A stretch of DNA of 64,000 nucleotides, taken from contig NC_079206.1 of the NCBI RefSeq assembly GCF_026745355.1, forward strand, positions 28,208,117 to 28,272,116. Reading direction: 5' to 3'. Each line of letters starts with the position of its first letter. The stretch's first letter is position 1. Under the pieces are notes generated by a model. The model saw nothing but the letters and a program-made list of their open reading frames with translations, searched no databases and was not told where the DNA came from. This document shows positions 54,536-64,000 of the stretch, piece by piece. Made by a program: the position numbers and the translations under genes. Source of the DNA: Beta vulgaris subsp. vulgaris. Taxonomy: Eukaryota > Streptophyta > Magnoliopsida > Caryophyllales > Amaranthaceae.

Positions 54536-57500
54536 ATTATGCTAGACACTTTCCTATGTTCCACAGCCTAGCTATTACTCCTTCCACGTGTGTTTAGAGA
54601 CTTGACAAAATCGCTTCAACAGGTAATACAAAGCTTCCTAGGACTAATGTCAGTAAACGCATGCGGGCTTTACAAGCAAACGCATCTGAGGACAGTCCTC
54701 AAACTTTCCTAGGTTCAACTATCAATCCTAGACAATTTAACTCAGCCCGCATGTTAGGTAACGCATCTGAATCTGTGGCACCGGCCAAACAGGGTAGAGT
54801 AAAGCGACAAAAGAAAAAAACAGAAAGTAAAGACCAATTCTCCACACCTTTTCTGCTTGAGTTTCTACTTGATATATACTATGTATAGCCAGCTAATAGG
54901 CATTCTTCCGTAACTCAGTTGGAGCTGCTATTAACGTTGGTCAGGAGATGCCAACAGCAGCGCTGGCTTTACCTCCAGTTGAGAACTGTTCTAAGTGCTC
55001 TGCACTTAGATTTGTTTTTGAACCGCTTGGATTTTGCCGTTCAGATGGCGAAGTTGAAATTGCATCAAATTCATTCCCATCAGAACTCATTAGGCTCTTT
55101 ACTTCCCAAGATGATGATGTTGTGCACTTTAGAACATATGCACGCCTCTATAATAATTTCTTTGCTTTTAGTTCTCTAGGTGGTGATTTTGATTCATGTA
55201 CTCAAAAAGGCATCTATGTATTCAAGTTACATGGCCAAATCTACCACTTCATACCTAATCTATTGCCTACTGACCATAATCCAAAATTCTTACAACTATA
55301 CTTTTACGATGCTCAACATGAATTAGAAAACCGTTTGAATTTGTTCCCTGAATTGAGGCCTGATGTGATCGCTATTCTGATGGAAATCATGCAGCAGAAC
55401 CCCTACGCAAAATTTTTCAGATCCCTTCGTGAGCTTGATGTTGTGGAGAATACGAGAATCCACTTAAACAAAGACCATGTGCTTGACCAGCGCGTGTACA
55501 ATGCTCCTACTACTGAAGAGGTCGCTGTAATATGGGCTGAAGATTCTGCAACCAGTGCGACTACCGGACCCCATATTATTGTTCACGGTAAGGCTGACCG
55601 CGAGCACAGGATCATGCACTAGTATGGCTGTTATGATCCCCTGCAGTATCCCTTGCTTTGCCCCTACGGGGATTGTGGGTGGCACCACGGTCTTAAGAAA
55701 ACAAACAATGGTGCCCGTAGGCAGCGTGCGCTTGCTCAGCAAAATATCGCTGTTGCATTAGCTGGCGATGTCGACGACTTGTTAGCTGCTGAAGCTGCTG
55801 GTTAGCCTGTTTTCTTGACTCCCTTCTTTACCTTCTTCATCTCCATCCATATGCCTACGTCAACAAGCATTGTACGTTCTCTTTTCTTGCAGTTGCGGCG
55901 CAGGTCACAACAACTAGGACTCAAATTTCTTGCAGAGCATATTATGCATATCTTCTACAAATGCGACCTCGGAACTACATTTTGCGAGCGTGCCGCTTAT
56001 TCCAACAATTCATTGTTGATATGTATGTCAAGCTTGAAAACACAGGCCTGGATTTTTTTAGACACAATCAAGCAACAATCCGGGTGGAACTGTATCAAGG
56101 CATCTTGGATTGCTTTGAAGGCGGCGAGAATAGTGGAGCAAATGTGGGGCATAGAGTTATCCTCCCACCTAGCTTTCTCGGGGGTCCTCGTGACATGAAG
56201 CGTTGTTACTTAAATGCATTTGCCTTGGTGCAGCGCTATGGCAAGCCTGATCTATTTATTACGATGACGTGTAATCCGAACTGGCCTGAAATCAAAGATC
56301 ATCTTGCTCCAGGTGAACTTGCCCAGCGTCGGCCAGATATATATAGTTGCACGTGTTTTCCGTGCAAAGCTGCTGAAGTTGAAGAAATTGCTTGTCGAAG
56401 ACAGTGTTTTGGGTGAGGTTGCAGCATACACATATGTTGTTGAATTCCAAAAACGCGGGTTGCCACATGCACATTTATTGTTAATTATGAAACCATCTTA
56501 CAAAATCAAAGAATCTAATGCATTTGACAAGTTCATAAGTGCTGAAATTCCTCCATAGAGCAACGGTCACTTGCGGAGAATTATTTTGAGCCACATGATG
56601 CATGGCCCTTGTGGCAAAGCTAACACTGAGTGCCCTTGTATGAAACACAAAAGTAGCACAGGCACATGTAAGTATGGCTACCCAAAAGCGTTTAGAGAAG
56701 AGACAAGTACACATGAAAATGGTTTTCTGGCTTACAAGCGGAGAAATGATGGGCAACACCCAATCATTCGCAAGTTTGCCATGGACAATAGATGGGTTAT
56801 TCCATATAATCCCTATCTCTCCGCTTTCTTTGATTGTCATTTAAATGTTGAAGTTTGCTCGACCATCCAAGCAGTGAAATACATATACAAGTATGTTTAC
56901 AAAGGCCATGACAAAACATCATTTGTTGTGTCAAATCAGAAAGACGCCAAACCAGTTGATGAAATTACATAGTTTCAAACTGGGCGTTGGGTTTCGCCAT
57001 GTGAGGCTGCATGGAGGATCTTTTCATTTGATCTCTTTGAAATGTATCCTCCTGTACTCCCTCTTCAAGTTCATTTGCCCAATGCACAAATGGTTCAATT
57101 CAATCCTAAAGAACAACTTGATCGCATTGTGGCAAGTGATGTAAGATATCGAACGTCGCTTACTGAGTTCTTCAAAATGAATGCAACTGAAAACGGTGCA
57201 ACACAGTTCTTATACTCGGAATTTCCAGAACATTATGTGTGGACTGCTTCCGCAAAAACATGGACTAAAAGAGTGCGGCAGAGATTTGTTGTTGGCCGCT
57301 TAATATTTGTTGCGCCAGCAGAAGGGAAGCGGTACTTCCTACGCCTGCTTCTAGCTCATGTGCGTGGACCCACATCATTCGATGACCTATGCACTGTGCA
57401 TGGCTGCCTTTGTGCAACGTTTCAAGAAGCGGCATTGAAATTAGGGCTACTTGAGGAAGATGATTCTATTGTCAAGTGCATGGAAGAGGCATCTGGTGTT

Positions 57501-59219
57501 CAAATCCCAAGTGCATTGCGCCGTTTGTTCACGACAATCTTAATTTTCTGTAAGCCTAGCAACCCTCTAGCCCTATGGCAACAGTTTTACAGTCACCTTT
57601 CAGAAGACTTTGCACGAAAGTACCCTCGGGAAACGGCAAAGATTGCGCTTCTTACTATAAAAGCTGTTGAACAACTTCTTGAGGATATGGGGAAAACTTT
57701 GCAAGAATTTGAACTGCATGGTTTGAAGGGGTCTGAGACCGATGAAATTAGAAGGACTAAAGATATTATTGATGCACTTGATGCACCAATACCAAATGAG
57801 TACAAAGAAGCACGAGTACATTTGACTTGCAAGCAACAAGAGGCGTTCGATTCTGTTATGGAGCACATTCGAACAAAGAAAGCTGGCACCTTCTTTGTAG
57901 ATGGCCCAGGAGGAACGAGGAAGACGTACCTTTATCAAGCGCTATATGCAGAAGTTCGTTTGATGAATAAAATTGTTTTACCTGTAGCAACGTCAGGCAT
58001 TGCTGCAGCAAACATTGTTACTGGTCGAACGGCTCATTCCCGGTTTGAAATACCTCTAGATCATACTATTTCAAAGGCCTGCAACGTGTCAAAGCAAAGC
58101 GGTCTCGCAGCCCTTTTAAAAGAAGCTTCCTTGATCATCTGGGACGAGTCTTCAATGGCTCGCAAGGAAAACATAGAATCGCTTGACTTACTTTTGCAAG
58201 ACTTATGTGACCCGAATGTCTCATTTGGAGGTAAAGTTGTAGTCTTTGGTGGTGATTTTCGTCAAGTTTTGCCAGTTGTACCACAAAAAACTCAAAATGA
58301 AGCTGTTGAAGCTAGCCTTGTGTCATCTACCCTATGGCCTACATTTACCCGTTTCAGCCTAACTGAAAATATGCGTGCACGAGAAGACCAGCCATTTTCT
58401 GAATTCTTACTTAACCTTGGGAATGGGTTGCTCCAAACAGCTGAAATTGCATCTGTTCAAGTACCTCCGGAGATTGTTATGCCATTTGATACAAATTCCA
58501 ATAGTGTGGATGAGCTTGTGAGAAGCGTTTTCCTAGAGATAAGTGTAGGTCCATTTTCTGACGACTTCTTCACAGATCGGGCAATTTTAACTCCTATGAA
58601 TGAAGATGTTGATGGGCTAAACAACGATCTCATAACCAAGTTCCCTGGAGATCCAGTGGTCTACAAGAGTTTTGATATGCTTATTGATGATGCTTGCAAC
58701 ATGTATCGAACAGAATTCTTAAACACCCTCTGCCCAGGCGGTATGAGCCCGCATGAATTAGTCTTGAAAGAAAACAGCCCAGTCATTCTGCTGCGAAACC
58801 TTGCTCCAGCTATTGGCCTGTGCAATGGTACACGGTTGGTTTGTAAGCGCTTCTTGCCAAACATAATTGAATGTATCATAATTACTGGCCATCACAGAAG
58901 CGAGTATGTGTTTTTGCCCCGCATAAATCTCAGACCATCCATCTCAGCCAACTATCCTTTCCAATTTCAAAGAAAACAATTCCCTATCAAACTTAGCTTT
59001 GCAATGACTATTAACAAGTCACAGGGACAAACCTTGAATCAGGTTGGATTGTACCTACATCGACCCTGTTTTTCACATGGCCAGCTCTATGTAGGCTTGT
59101 CTCGTGCACGTAAATCACATAAAGTTAAAGTATTGTCCAGTCCATTCTCACAGAATCAAACTCCCACTGTTAAGAATGTTGTTTCATTTAAGGTGTTAGA
59201 TAAAGCAGGCATTATATAA
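54388..59219 (+). pseudogene. Helitron Rep-helicase (RepHel) gene
   Basis: Exons by splice logic: 54388 (or earlier)-54826, 54919-55800, 55893-59219; the two introns (54827-54918 and 55801-55892) are both 92 bp and phase 1. The N-terminal part has a basic GRVKRQKKK motif. Conserved Helitron regions: GCYDPLQYPLL, QMRPRNYILRACRLFQQF, TCNPNWPEI. The HUH nuclease motif is FQKRGLPHAHLLL and the two-Tyr motif VKYIYKYVYKGHD. The PIF1-type helicase occupies 57830-59200: VDGPGGTRKTYLY (Walker A, with Arg where Gly-Lys-Thr normally has Gly before Lys), SLIIWDESSMA (Walker B), FGGDFRQVLPVV, TENMRA and AMTINKSQGQTLNQVGLYL. Breaks: TGA 54466, TAG 54595, TAG 55620, a four-base TA expansion near 56338, TAG 56556, TAG 56970. 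The last 725 codons are fully open. Confidence 0.93.
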
Positions 59220-59239
59220 AAACATCTAACTAATGGTGA

Positions 59240-60614
59240 TGTTGAACCCTAGTTTTGATAATGACAAAGAAACAAAGGAACAAACTAAGTAGTGAACTAA
59301 TGAGTTATTTAAGTGCATGGTGTTTAAGGTATCAATAAAAGGAACTGGGAGAATACGAAGTCAGGGAAGAAGTCAAGAGAGGATTTCAAAGGCTAAGTAA
59401 AGAAGTTTCTATGTTGATACTGGAGCGAGCATTGGATCAAGAAGAATAGAAGCTAGGCGTTTTATTTTCTAGTTCCAATGTAAAGGAACAAAGAAAGAAT
59501 GGTAAGGAACTGTGGCAGTCTATTTGAGAATGAGAGTTTGTTCCTTTGTAAGGAACAAACTAAGTGGCACTAAGCGTATATGTTAAAGGAACTTAGTTAA
59601 TAAAAGGAACTAGACTTAGGCGTGTAAATATTGTAACGGTTAAAAAGATATTTGAGTAAGTCATGCCTAAATTATAGGAAATTAGTTATATCTAATTTCA
59701 AATGATAAAATCAGTTTTAAAAAGAAAATCTGTTTAAGAAAAGGATTTTATTTTTCGGAAAATAAGAAAATAAATATCCGGTTGTTAGAAAGATTTTATT
59801 TAAAAGATATTATTTTCTTAAAGATTAAAAATTCAGTTTTAAAGATAAAAAGAGTTTTTATAAAACTGATTTTCGGATAAAGCTCAAGGAACTCCTATTA
59901 CTTAGGAGTAATGGCTGAAATTTATCCACGTTCATTTTGTAGTTCATGGGATCATGGGACATAATGTGAAACGTGCTCCTTAGGGGAAGGAACATCATGG
60001 GTTAATGGACTAAACATGTTCTCTAGTTTTAATCCCACGTTCTTCATGATTAACACTATAAATATAGAAGTCTAGATAAGTTCCAAATTGTGTCTGACTA
60101 AGTAATTAAGTGAGTTTAACTTATTAAGTGTCAGTGCCTTCATTCTCTCATAATAGCTATTTGTTCTTTGCCTTCTTACTCTAATTTCACTAAGCTTATT
60201 TCGATTAATTGTATTTTGGTTTTTGGGGTAAGAGAACTTTGAGTGAAGTTCTGTAAGAGAGAGGCTTGAGTGAAGCTTGTATGTGTGAGAAAACTTCGAG
60301 TGAAGTTGAGAGGAACTGCTGTTAAGGGAACAGTGGCTCAGGAACTTGAGTTTAGGAACTCAAGGTGTGGCTCGAGTTAGAATTAGGTTGTAACAGAGTT
60401 GTTTCGCCTAATTAGTGAAAGTGTTGAGTTTAAAATCCCTAGTGGTCGAGGTTGTTTCTTCTTGTTGGGCCCAAGAAGTTTTTCCTCGTAAAAATCCCTT
60501 GTGTTCCTTTAGCTTGTTTATTCGTTTAAGTTTTAATTTCCGCAAAAAGTTACGTTTATTTCTACACCTACAATTCACCCCCCCCCCTCTTGTAGTGTTC
60601 CTAGGGAAATAACA
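59240..60614 (+). repeat. Copia-4 5' LTR
   Basis: TGTTGAACCC ... AATAACA, about 1375 bp, similar along its whole length to the Copia-3 LTRs but with more differences from them than they have from each other. Confidence 0.95.
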
Positions 60615-60616
60615 AT

Positions 60617-60628
60617 TGGTATCAGAGC
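60617..60628 (+). other. Copia-4 primer binding site (initiator Met tRNA)
   Basis: TGGTATCAGAGC two bases after the LTR. Confidence 0.95.
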
Positions 60629-60679
60629 TAGAACTCACGTAAGATAGGAAACCCTATTGAGAAAAAGATCCAAGGAACA

Positions 60680-62270
60680 ATGAATACCACCGAGAAACTT
60701 GAAGAAGGTTATTCCACTCAAAGGCCTCCTATGTTCAATGGGAAGGACTACAACTATTGGAAGAACCGCATGGAGATATTCATCAAGGCTGAAAACTATC
60801 AGGTATGGAGAGTCATTAAAGTTGGTGATTTCGTAGTCACAACTACAAATGACAAAAATGAGGTAACTCTTAAACCCCTCTCTGATTATGACAAATCTGA
60901 TTTTGAAAAAATGCAAGTAAATGCCATGGCTATTAAATTATTGCATTGTTGACTTGGACCCCATGAGCATAATAGAATCATGGGATGCAAATCCGCAAAG
61001 CAAATATGGGATTTACTAGAAGTAACCCACGAAGGAACTAATGAAGTTAAAAGATCGAAAATTGATTTACTTATGAATCAATATGAACTGTTCTGCATGA
61101 AATCCAAAGAAAGCATCGGAGACATGTTTACTCGTTTTACTCACATTATAAATGAGTTGGCTTCTCTTGGAAAGTTTATTTCATCTAAGGAACAGGTTCG
61201 AAAGGTTCTTAGGAGTCTTCCTAAGGACAGATGGATGGCTAAAGTCACTGCTCTTCAAGAAACAAAAGACTTCACTAAGTTCAACTTAGAACAGCTGGCA
61301 GGGTCACTTATGACTCATGAGCTTCACCTTGATACTGAATATGGTGAAAGCTCCAAATCAAAATAAATTGCTCTCAAAGCAGATGATGAAGATGATTCGG
61401 ACTCTGAAGAAGAAGAAGCAGCCCTCATGGTTCGAAAATTTCGAAAGATGTACAGGAACATGAAGAATGGAAACTTCAAAGGTAAAACTAAGAAATTTTC
61501 TAACAAAGCTGCTTGTCATAAATGTGAAAGTACAGATCACTTCATCATGGAATGTCCTCTTTGGGAAAATGACAAAACCAAAGAAAGGAACAAGGAACGC
61601 CTTGCTGAAAGGAACAAAGAATCAAAAGCACCTTTCTCTAAGGCTAATGTGCGCAAAGCTATGATAGCTGCTTGGAGAGATTCAGAGACGAAAGAAGAAA
61701 AGGAACAACCAACTGAAGAAACAGCAAACCTTTGCCTCATGGCAAACACTGAAGAAAAAGAAGATGAAGAAAAAATTGAGGTAAGTCAATATGGACTTGA
61801 GTCAGAACTAGATGGTAAAACTAGGACTGAAATATATGATCTTCTTTATGATGCAATTCTTGAATGTAGAGATGAACGTGAAAAACGTGAACAAATGGAA
61901 CAAGCCTTAAAGGTTTGCAAAGAACACATAGAATGGCTTAAGAAAATGAGAACAGATGTTGAAAGAAGATTCTTTGACTTATTTGATAAAAATCTGAAAA
62001 TCAAAGAATATTATGAAAGTTTGAATAATGAAAATTATCTAATTAATTTAGAGATTTCACACTTGAAAGAATTTGTCCCTGTTAGAGTTCCTTTGACATA
62101 AGATCAACCCCTTTGAAAGGATACAGATCTGAGATTGAAAAAATGAATAAAGAGAAAATTATTTTAAAGGAACAGATCTGTAATCTTAAAAAGGAACTGG
62201 TTGTCGCAAGGAACAGAGGCAAAATCATGAAAGTTCCTAAGTGGATTGAAAAACCACAGACCAAGAGGAA
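60680..62270 (+). pseudogene. Copia-4 gag
   Basis: ATG 60680, MNTTEKLEEGYSTQRPPM in the intact start frame that Copia-3 lost. TGA near 60950 (where Copia-3 has GGA, Gly), TAA 61364 inside the SKSKSIALKADDE stretch, then open 61427-62101 with zinc knuckle 1 CHKCESTDHFIMEC (CX2CX4HX4C). A small deletion near 62083 breaks the frame. The coiled-coil Glu/Lys segment is kept. The second zinc knuckle is deleted with the following pol. Confidence 0.9.
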
Positions 62271-62710
62271 GGAACAGATGCAGATTATGCTGGAGATCTT
62301 GTAAATAGGAAAAGCACCTCAGGTATGGCACAATTCCTTGGTCATAGTTTAGTTTCTTGGAGTACCAAGAAACAAAACACAGTTGCTTTATCCACTGCTG
62401 AAGCAGAATATGTAGCAGCTGCTGCATGTTGCTCTCAAATGCTTTGGATAAAACAACAACTTAGTGACTATGGAATAAACTTTGAATGTGTTCCTATTTA
62501 TTGTGACAATACAAGTGCTATAGTATATCTAAAGATCCAGTGCATCATCTAGAGTAAAGCATATACATATAGACATCACTTTTTAAGAGAAAATGTTGAA
62601 AAAGGTTTGATTAAACTTGAGTTTTGTCAAACTGATTATCAGATTGCTGATATCTAACTAAGCCTTTGCAAAGAGATAGATATGAAAAATTAAGGCTTGA
62701 GTTAGGTTAA
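62271..62710 (+). pseudogene. Copia-4 RNase H remnant
   Basis: Begins with ADADYAGDLVNRKSTSG-equivalent codons and reads AQFLGHSLVSWSTKKQNT, STAEAEYVAAAACC and IYCDNTSAI, then one-base losses near 62523, 62548, 62570, 62656 and 62706 break the rest. Upstream RT is absent. Confidence 0.9.
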
Positions 62711-63273
62711 TAAAAATTAAGTGATTGTTCCTATGTCATTCCCCCATGTTTGAATCAATTTGAGTGACTTTGTGTGCTAAAAATAATTGTGTTTAATTGC
62801 CTAAGACCATTGCAAATTGGAATGTTGCAAAACATAAACATGAAATCAAAGAAATTAAACAACTCACAAATGTCACATAATACTCCCCTTATTGTTCCTA
62901 AGGTTAAGAAACATGCATGATATGAAGGAAATTGATATGTAGCATTAGTTGTTCCTATAGCACAAGTTCCTTAGCATTTATTTTCTTTCAAAAATTAAAA
63001 TTCATAAAAATCCGAAAAATCCGAAAAATCCCAAAAATAAGGGGAACCAGTTTAATTAAATCTTGGTTCTTTTATCTTTTCGTTTTCTTCCTTTTTATTT
63101 TTATTTTTTTTGCTTTATTTTTTCCCGCGTGTAATAATTACTATTACATGCAAAACCTCACTCTTCAATTCATCTAAGGAAATCGTGTTCCTCTCAAACT
63201 CTTCATCTTCACCAATACCGAAACCTCATCACACCCTTTGATACTCCATAAAAACCTCCAAACCTTCAAAATC
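62711..63273 (+). other. Copia-4 non-coding stretch after pol
   Basis: Counterpart of 49809-50366 in Copia-3; no ORF. Confidence 0.6.
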
Positions 63274-64000
63274 ATGGCAAAAACTTCAAGAAACTCTCCT
63301 TTTCCCAAATCAAAAACAACCGACACTTCAAAAATGGAAATTTCTTCATCTCCATCTAAAACCCTTGAAACCGACATAATTCAAGAAAACCCCATAGAGG
63401 AACAGCAATTAGAATCTCCTAGAAGGAGCATGCGTAGAAGAAATTGATTGGGGAAGACGATGAAGAAGAAACCCCGGAACAATCTCAGGGGGAAGAAGAA
63501 GAAATGCACCTGTTCCTTCCAAAGGAACTGTTTCTTCGTCTTCCAAGAAAGGGTCGAACGAAGTGAATCTAGGTATGTCTTGGGTTTTGCGTCGATTTAG
63601 AATGGGCTAATAAAATTGAATTTCTAGAATTAACCTCCATTCTAAAGGAACAAGGCATGGAATTCTTGTTTGAATTCGCCTTTAATAATGCTCTTGTTCC
63701 TCTAGCTATGGATGAGTTTGTGCAAACTTGTTAATACTAATGGAACTTGCACAACTGAGGTTAGAGGAAAGAAAATAAGGTTTAATCAAGCAACTTTAAG
63801 CAAAGTATGGGAAGTTCCTTGCAAAGGAACTGATTTGTATTTTAAAGGAAAGGAACTGTTTCCTTTCCGAATTTTCCTCAAGACAAAATCTTAGAATATT
63901 TTGGAGGAACAGCTGGCCAAAACAAACTTAACCATAACCTACTCTCTCCCCTTCACAAAGTGCTGTTTAATTTGGTTTGGAGAGCACTCATTCCTCGAAC
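63274..64000 (+). pseudogene. Copia-4 third ORF, partial
   Basis: ATG 63274, MAKTSRNSPFPKSKTTDTSK, same start as in Copia-3. Frame breaks near 63450-63520. The stretch 63712-63894 reads CKLVNTNGTCTTEVRGKKIR then FNQATLSKVWEVPCKGTDLY, better preserved than in Copia-3. The window ends inside the plant-transposon-protein domain. Confidence 0.75.

Larger units (their letters stand above)
38638..59239 (+). mobile_element. Autonomous-type Helitron (partial; ends not resolved), split by Copia-3
   Basis: Defined by a Rep-helicase gene of the plant Helitron type at 54388-59219 and an upstream gene on the same strand at 41091-42066 with candidate short exons from 38638. Continuity across Copia-3 is shown by its GCCTC target duplication and by the 460-bp repeat whose second unit is split by it. 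The right terminus (hairpin plus CTRR) must lie beyond Copia-4, which starts at 59240. The left terminus is not located, so inclusion of the upstream gene in the Helitron is an inference from position and strand. Confidence 0.6.
59240..64000 (+). mobile_element. Copia-4: close relative of Copia-3 with large internal deletion, right end outside window
   Basis: LTR, primer site and gag match Copia-3 closely. Protease, integrase and RT are missing: gag joins RNase H near 62271. It then follows the Copia-3 plan to the third ORF, where the window stops. It begins 20 bases after the RepHel stop codon, so it inserted in the Helitron 3' region. The right target duplication cannot be checked. Confidence 0.95.

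Noticed and set aside
41724..56972. Programmed readthrough of TAG/TAA in Helitron genes
   Set aside because: Several stops plus a frameshift and an altered Walker A motif point to decay; no conserved readthrough context was seen.
1..64000. CRISPR arrays, bacterial operons, ribosome binding sites, intact tRNA genes
   Set aside because: None seen; all evidence is of a plant nuclear genome.

Overview
The window is plant nuclear DNA, almost certainly from a eudicot. It is AT-rich, has plant-type splice signals, and consists almost entirely of nested plant transposable elements: Ty1/Copia, Ty3/Gypsy-Athila, Cassandra, CACTA, Mutator-like, Stowaway and Helitron. I see no intact single-copy host gene. 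The only host-gene trace is exon 2 of a heavy-metal-associated isoprenylated plant protein (HIPP). The species cannot be fixed from sequence alone.

Layout. 1-7585: Copia-1, a degraded Copia element cut by the window start, with a Cassandra-type 5S-derived LTR inserted in its pol. Its 3' LTR ends directly in the HIPP coding remnant (7586-7981, minus). 9173-24733: a complete Athila-type Gypsy element on the minus strand (LTRs, PBS, gag, pol, env-like ORF, PPT) with a perfect 5-bp target duplication, TTCTG. Its 5' LTR carries a Mutator-like element (21330-22537, 9-bp TSD) and a CACTA-type element (22910-24216, 3-bp TSD). 24734-27897: the right part of a protein-coding CACTA element, which abuts the pol gene of Copia-2 (27898-30780). 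30781-38600: AT-rich filler with a Stowaway element (31990-32597) that itself contains a small Helitron (32095-32358), a second non-autonomous Helitron (33286-34447) and another CACTA-type element (35373-36898).

The right third is an autonomous-type Helitron on the plus strand. It has a multi-exon gene whose main ORF (41091-41948) encodes two modules that look like double-stranded-RNA-binding domains. Then comes a 460-bp tandem duplication, and then the Rep/helicase gene (54388-59219). A SIRE-like Copia element with TSD GCCTC (Copia-3, 43330-54159) is inserted in the second 460-bp unit. A close relative with a large internal deletion (Copia-4, 59240-64000+) follows the helicase stop codon. 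Both Copia copies are saturated with the word GGAAC/GTTCC.

How the parts relate. Gag, protease, RT-RNase H and integrase are the LTR-element replication set. Rep-helicase drives Helitron movement. The CACTA ORF belongs to the Ptta/En-Spm transposase-associated family. Nearly all are broken. The most unusual content is the Helitron-linked dsRBD-like gene. The Helitron Rep gene is full length apart from four in-frame TAG codons, one TGA and one TA-slip frameshift, with two clean 92-bp introns. Element and domain assignments come from motif recognition and repeat alignment by eye; no database search was run.
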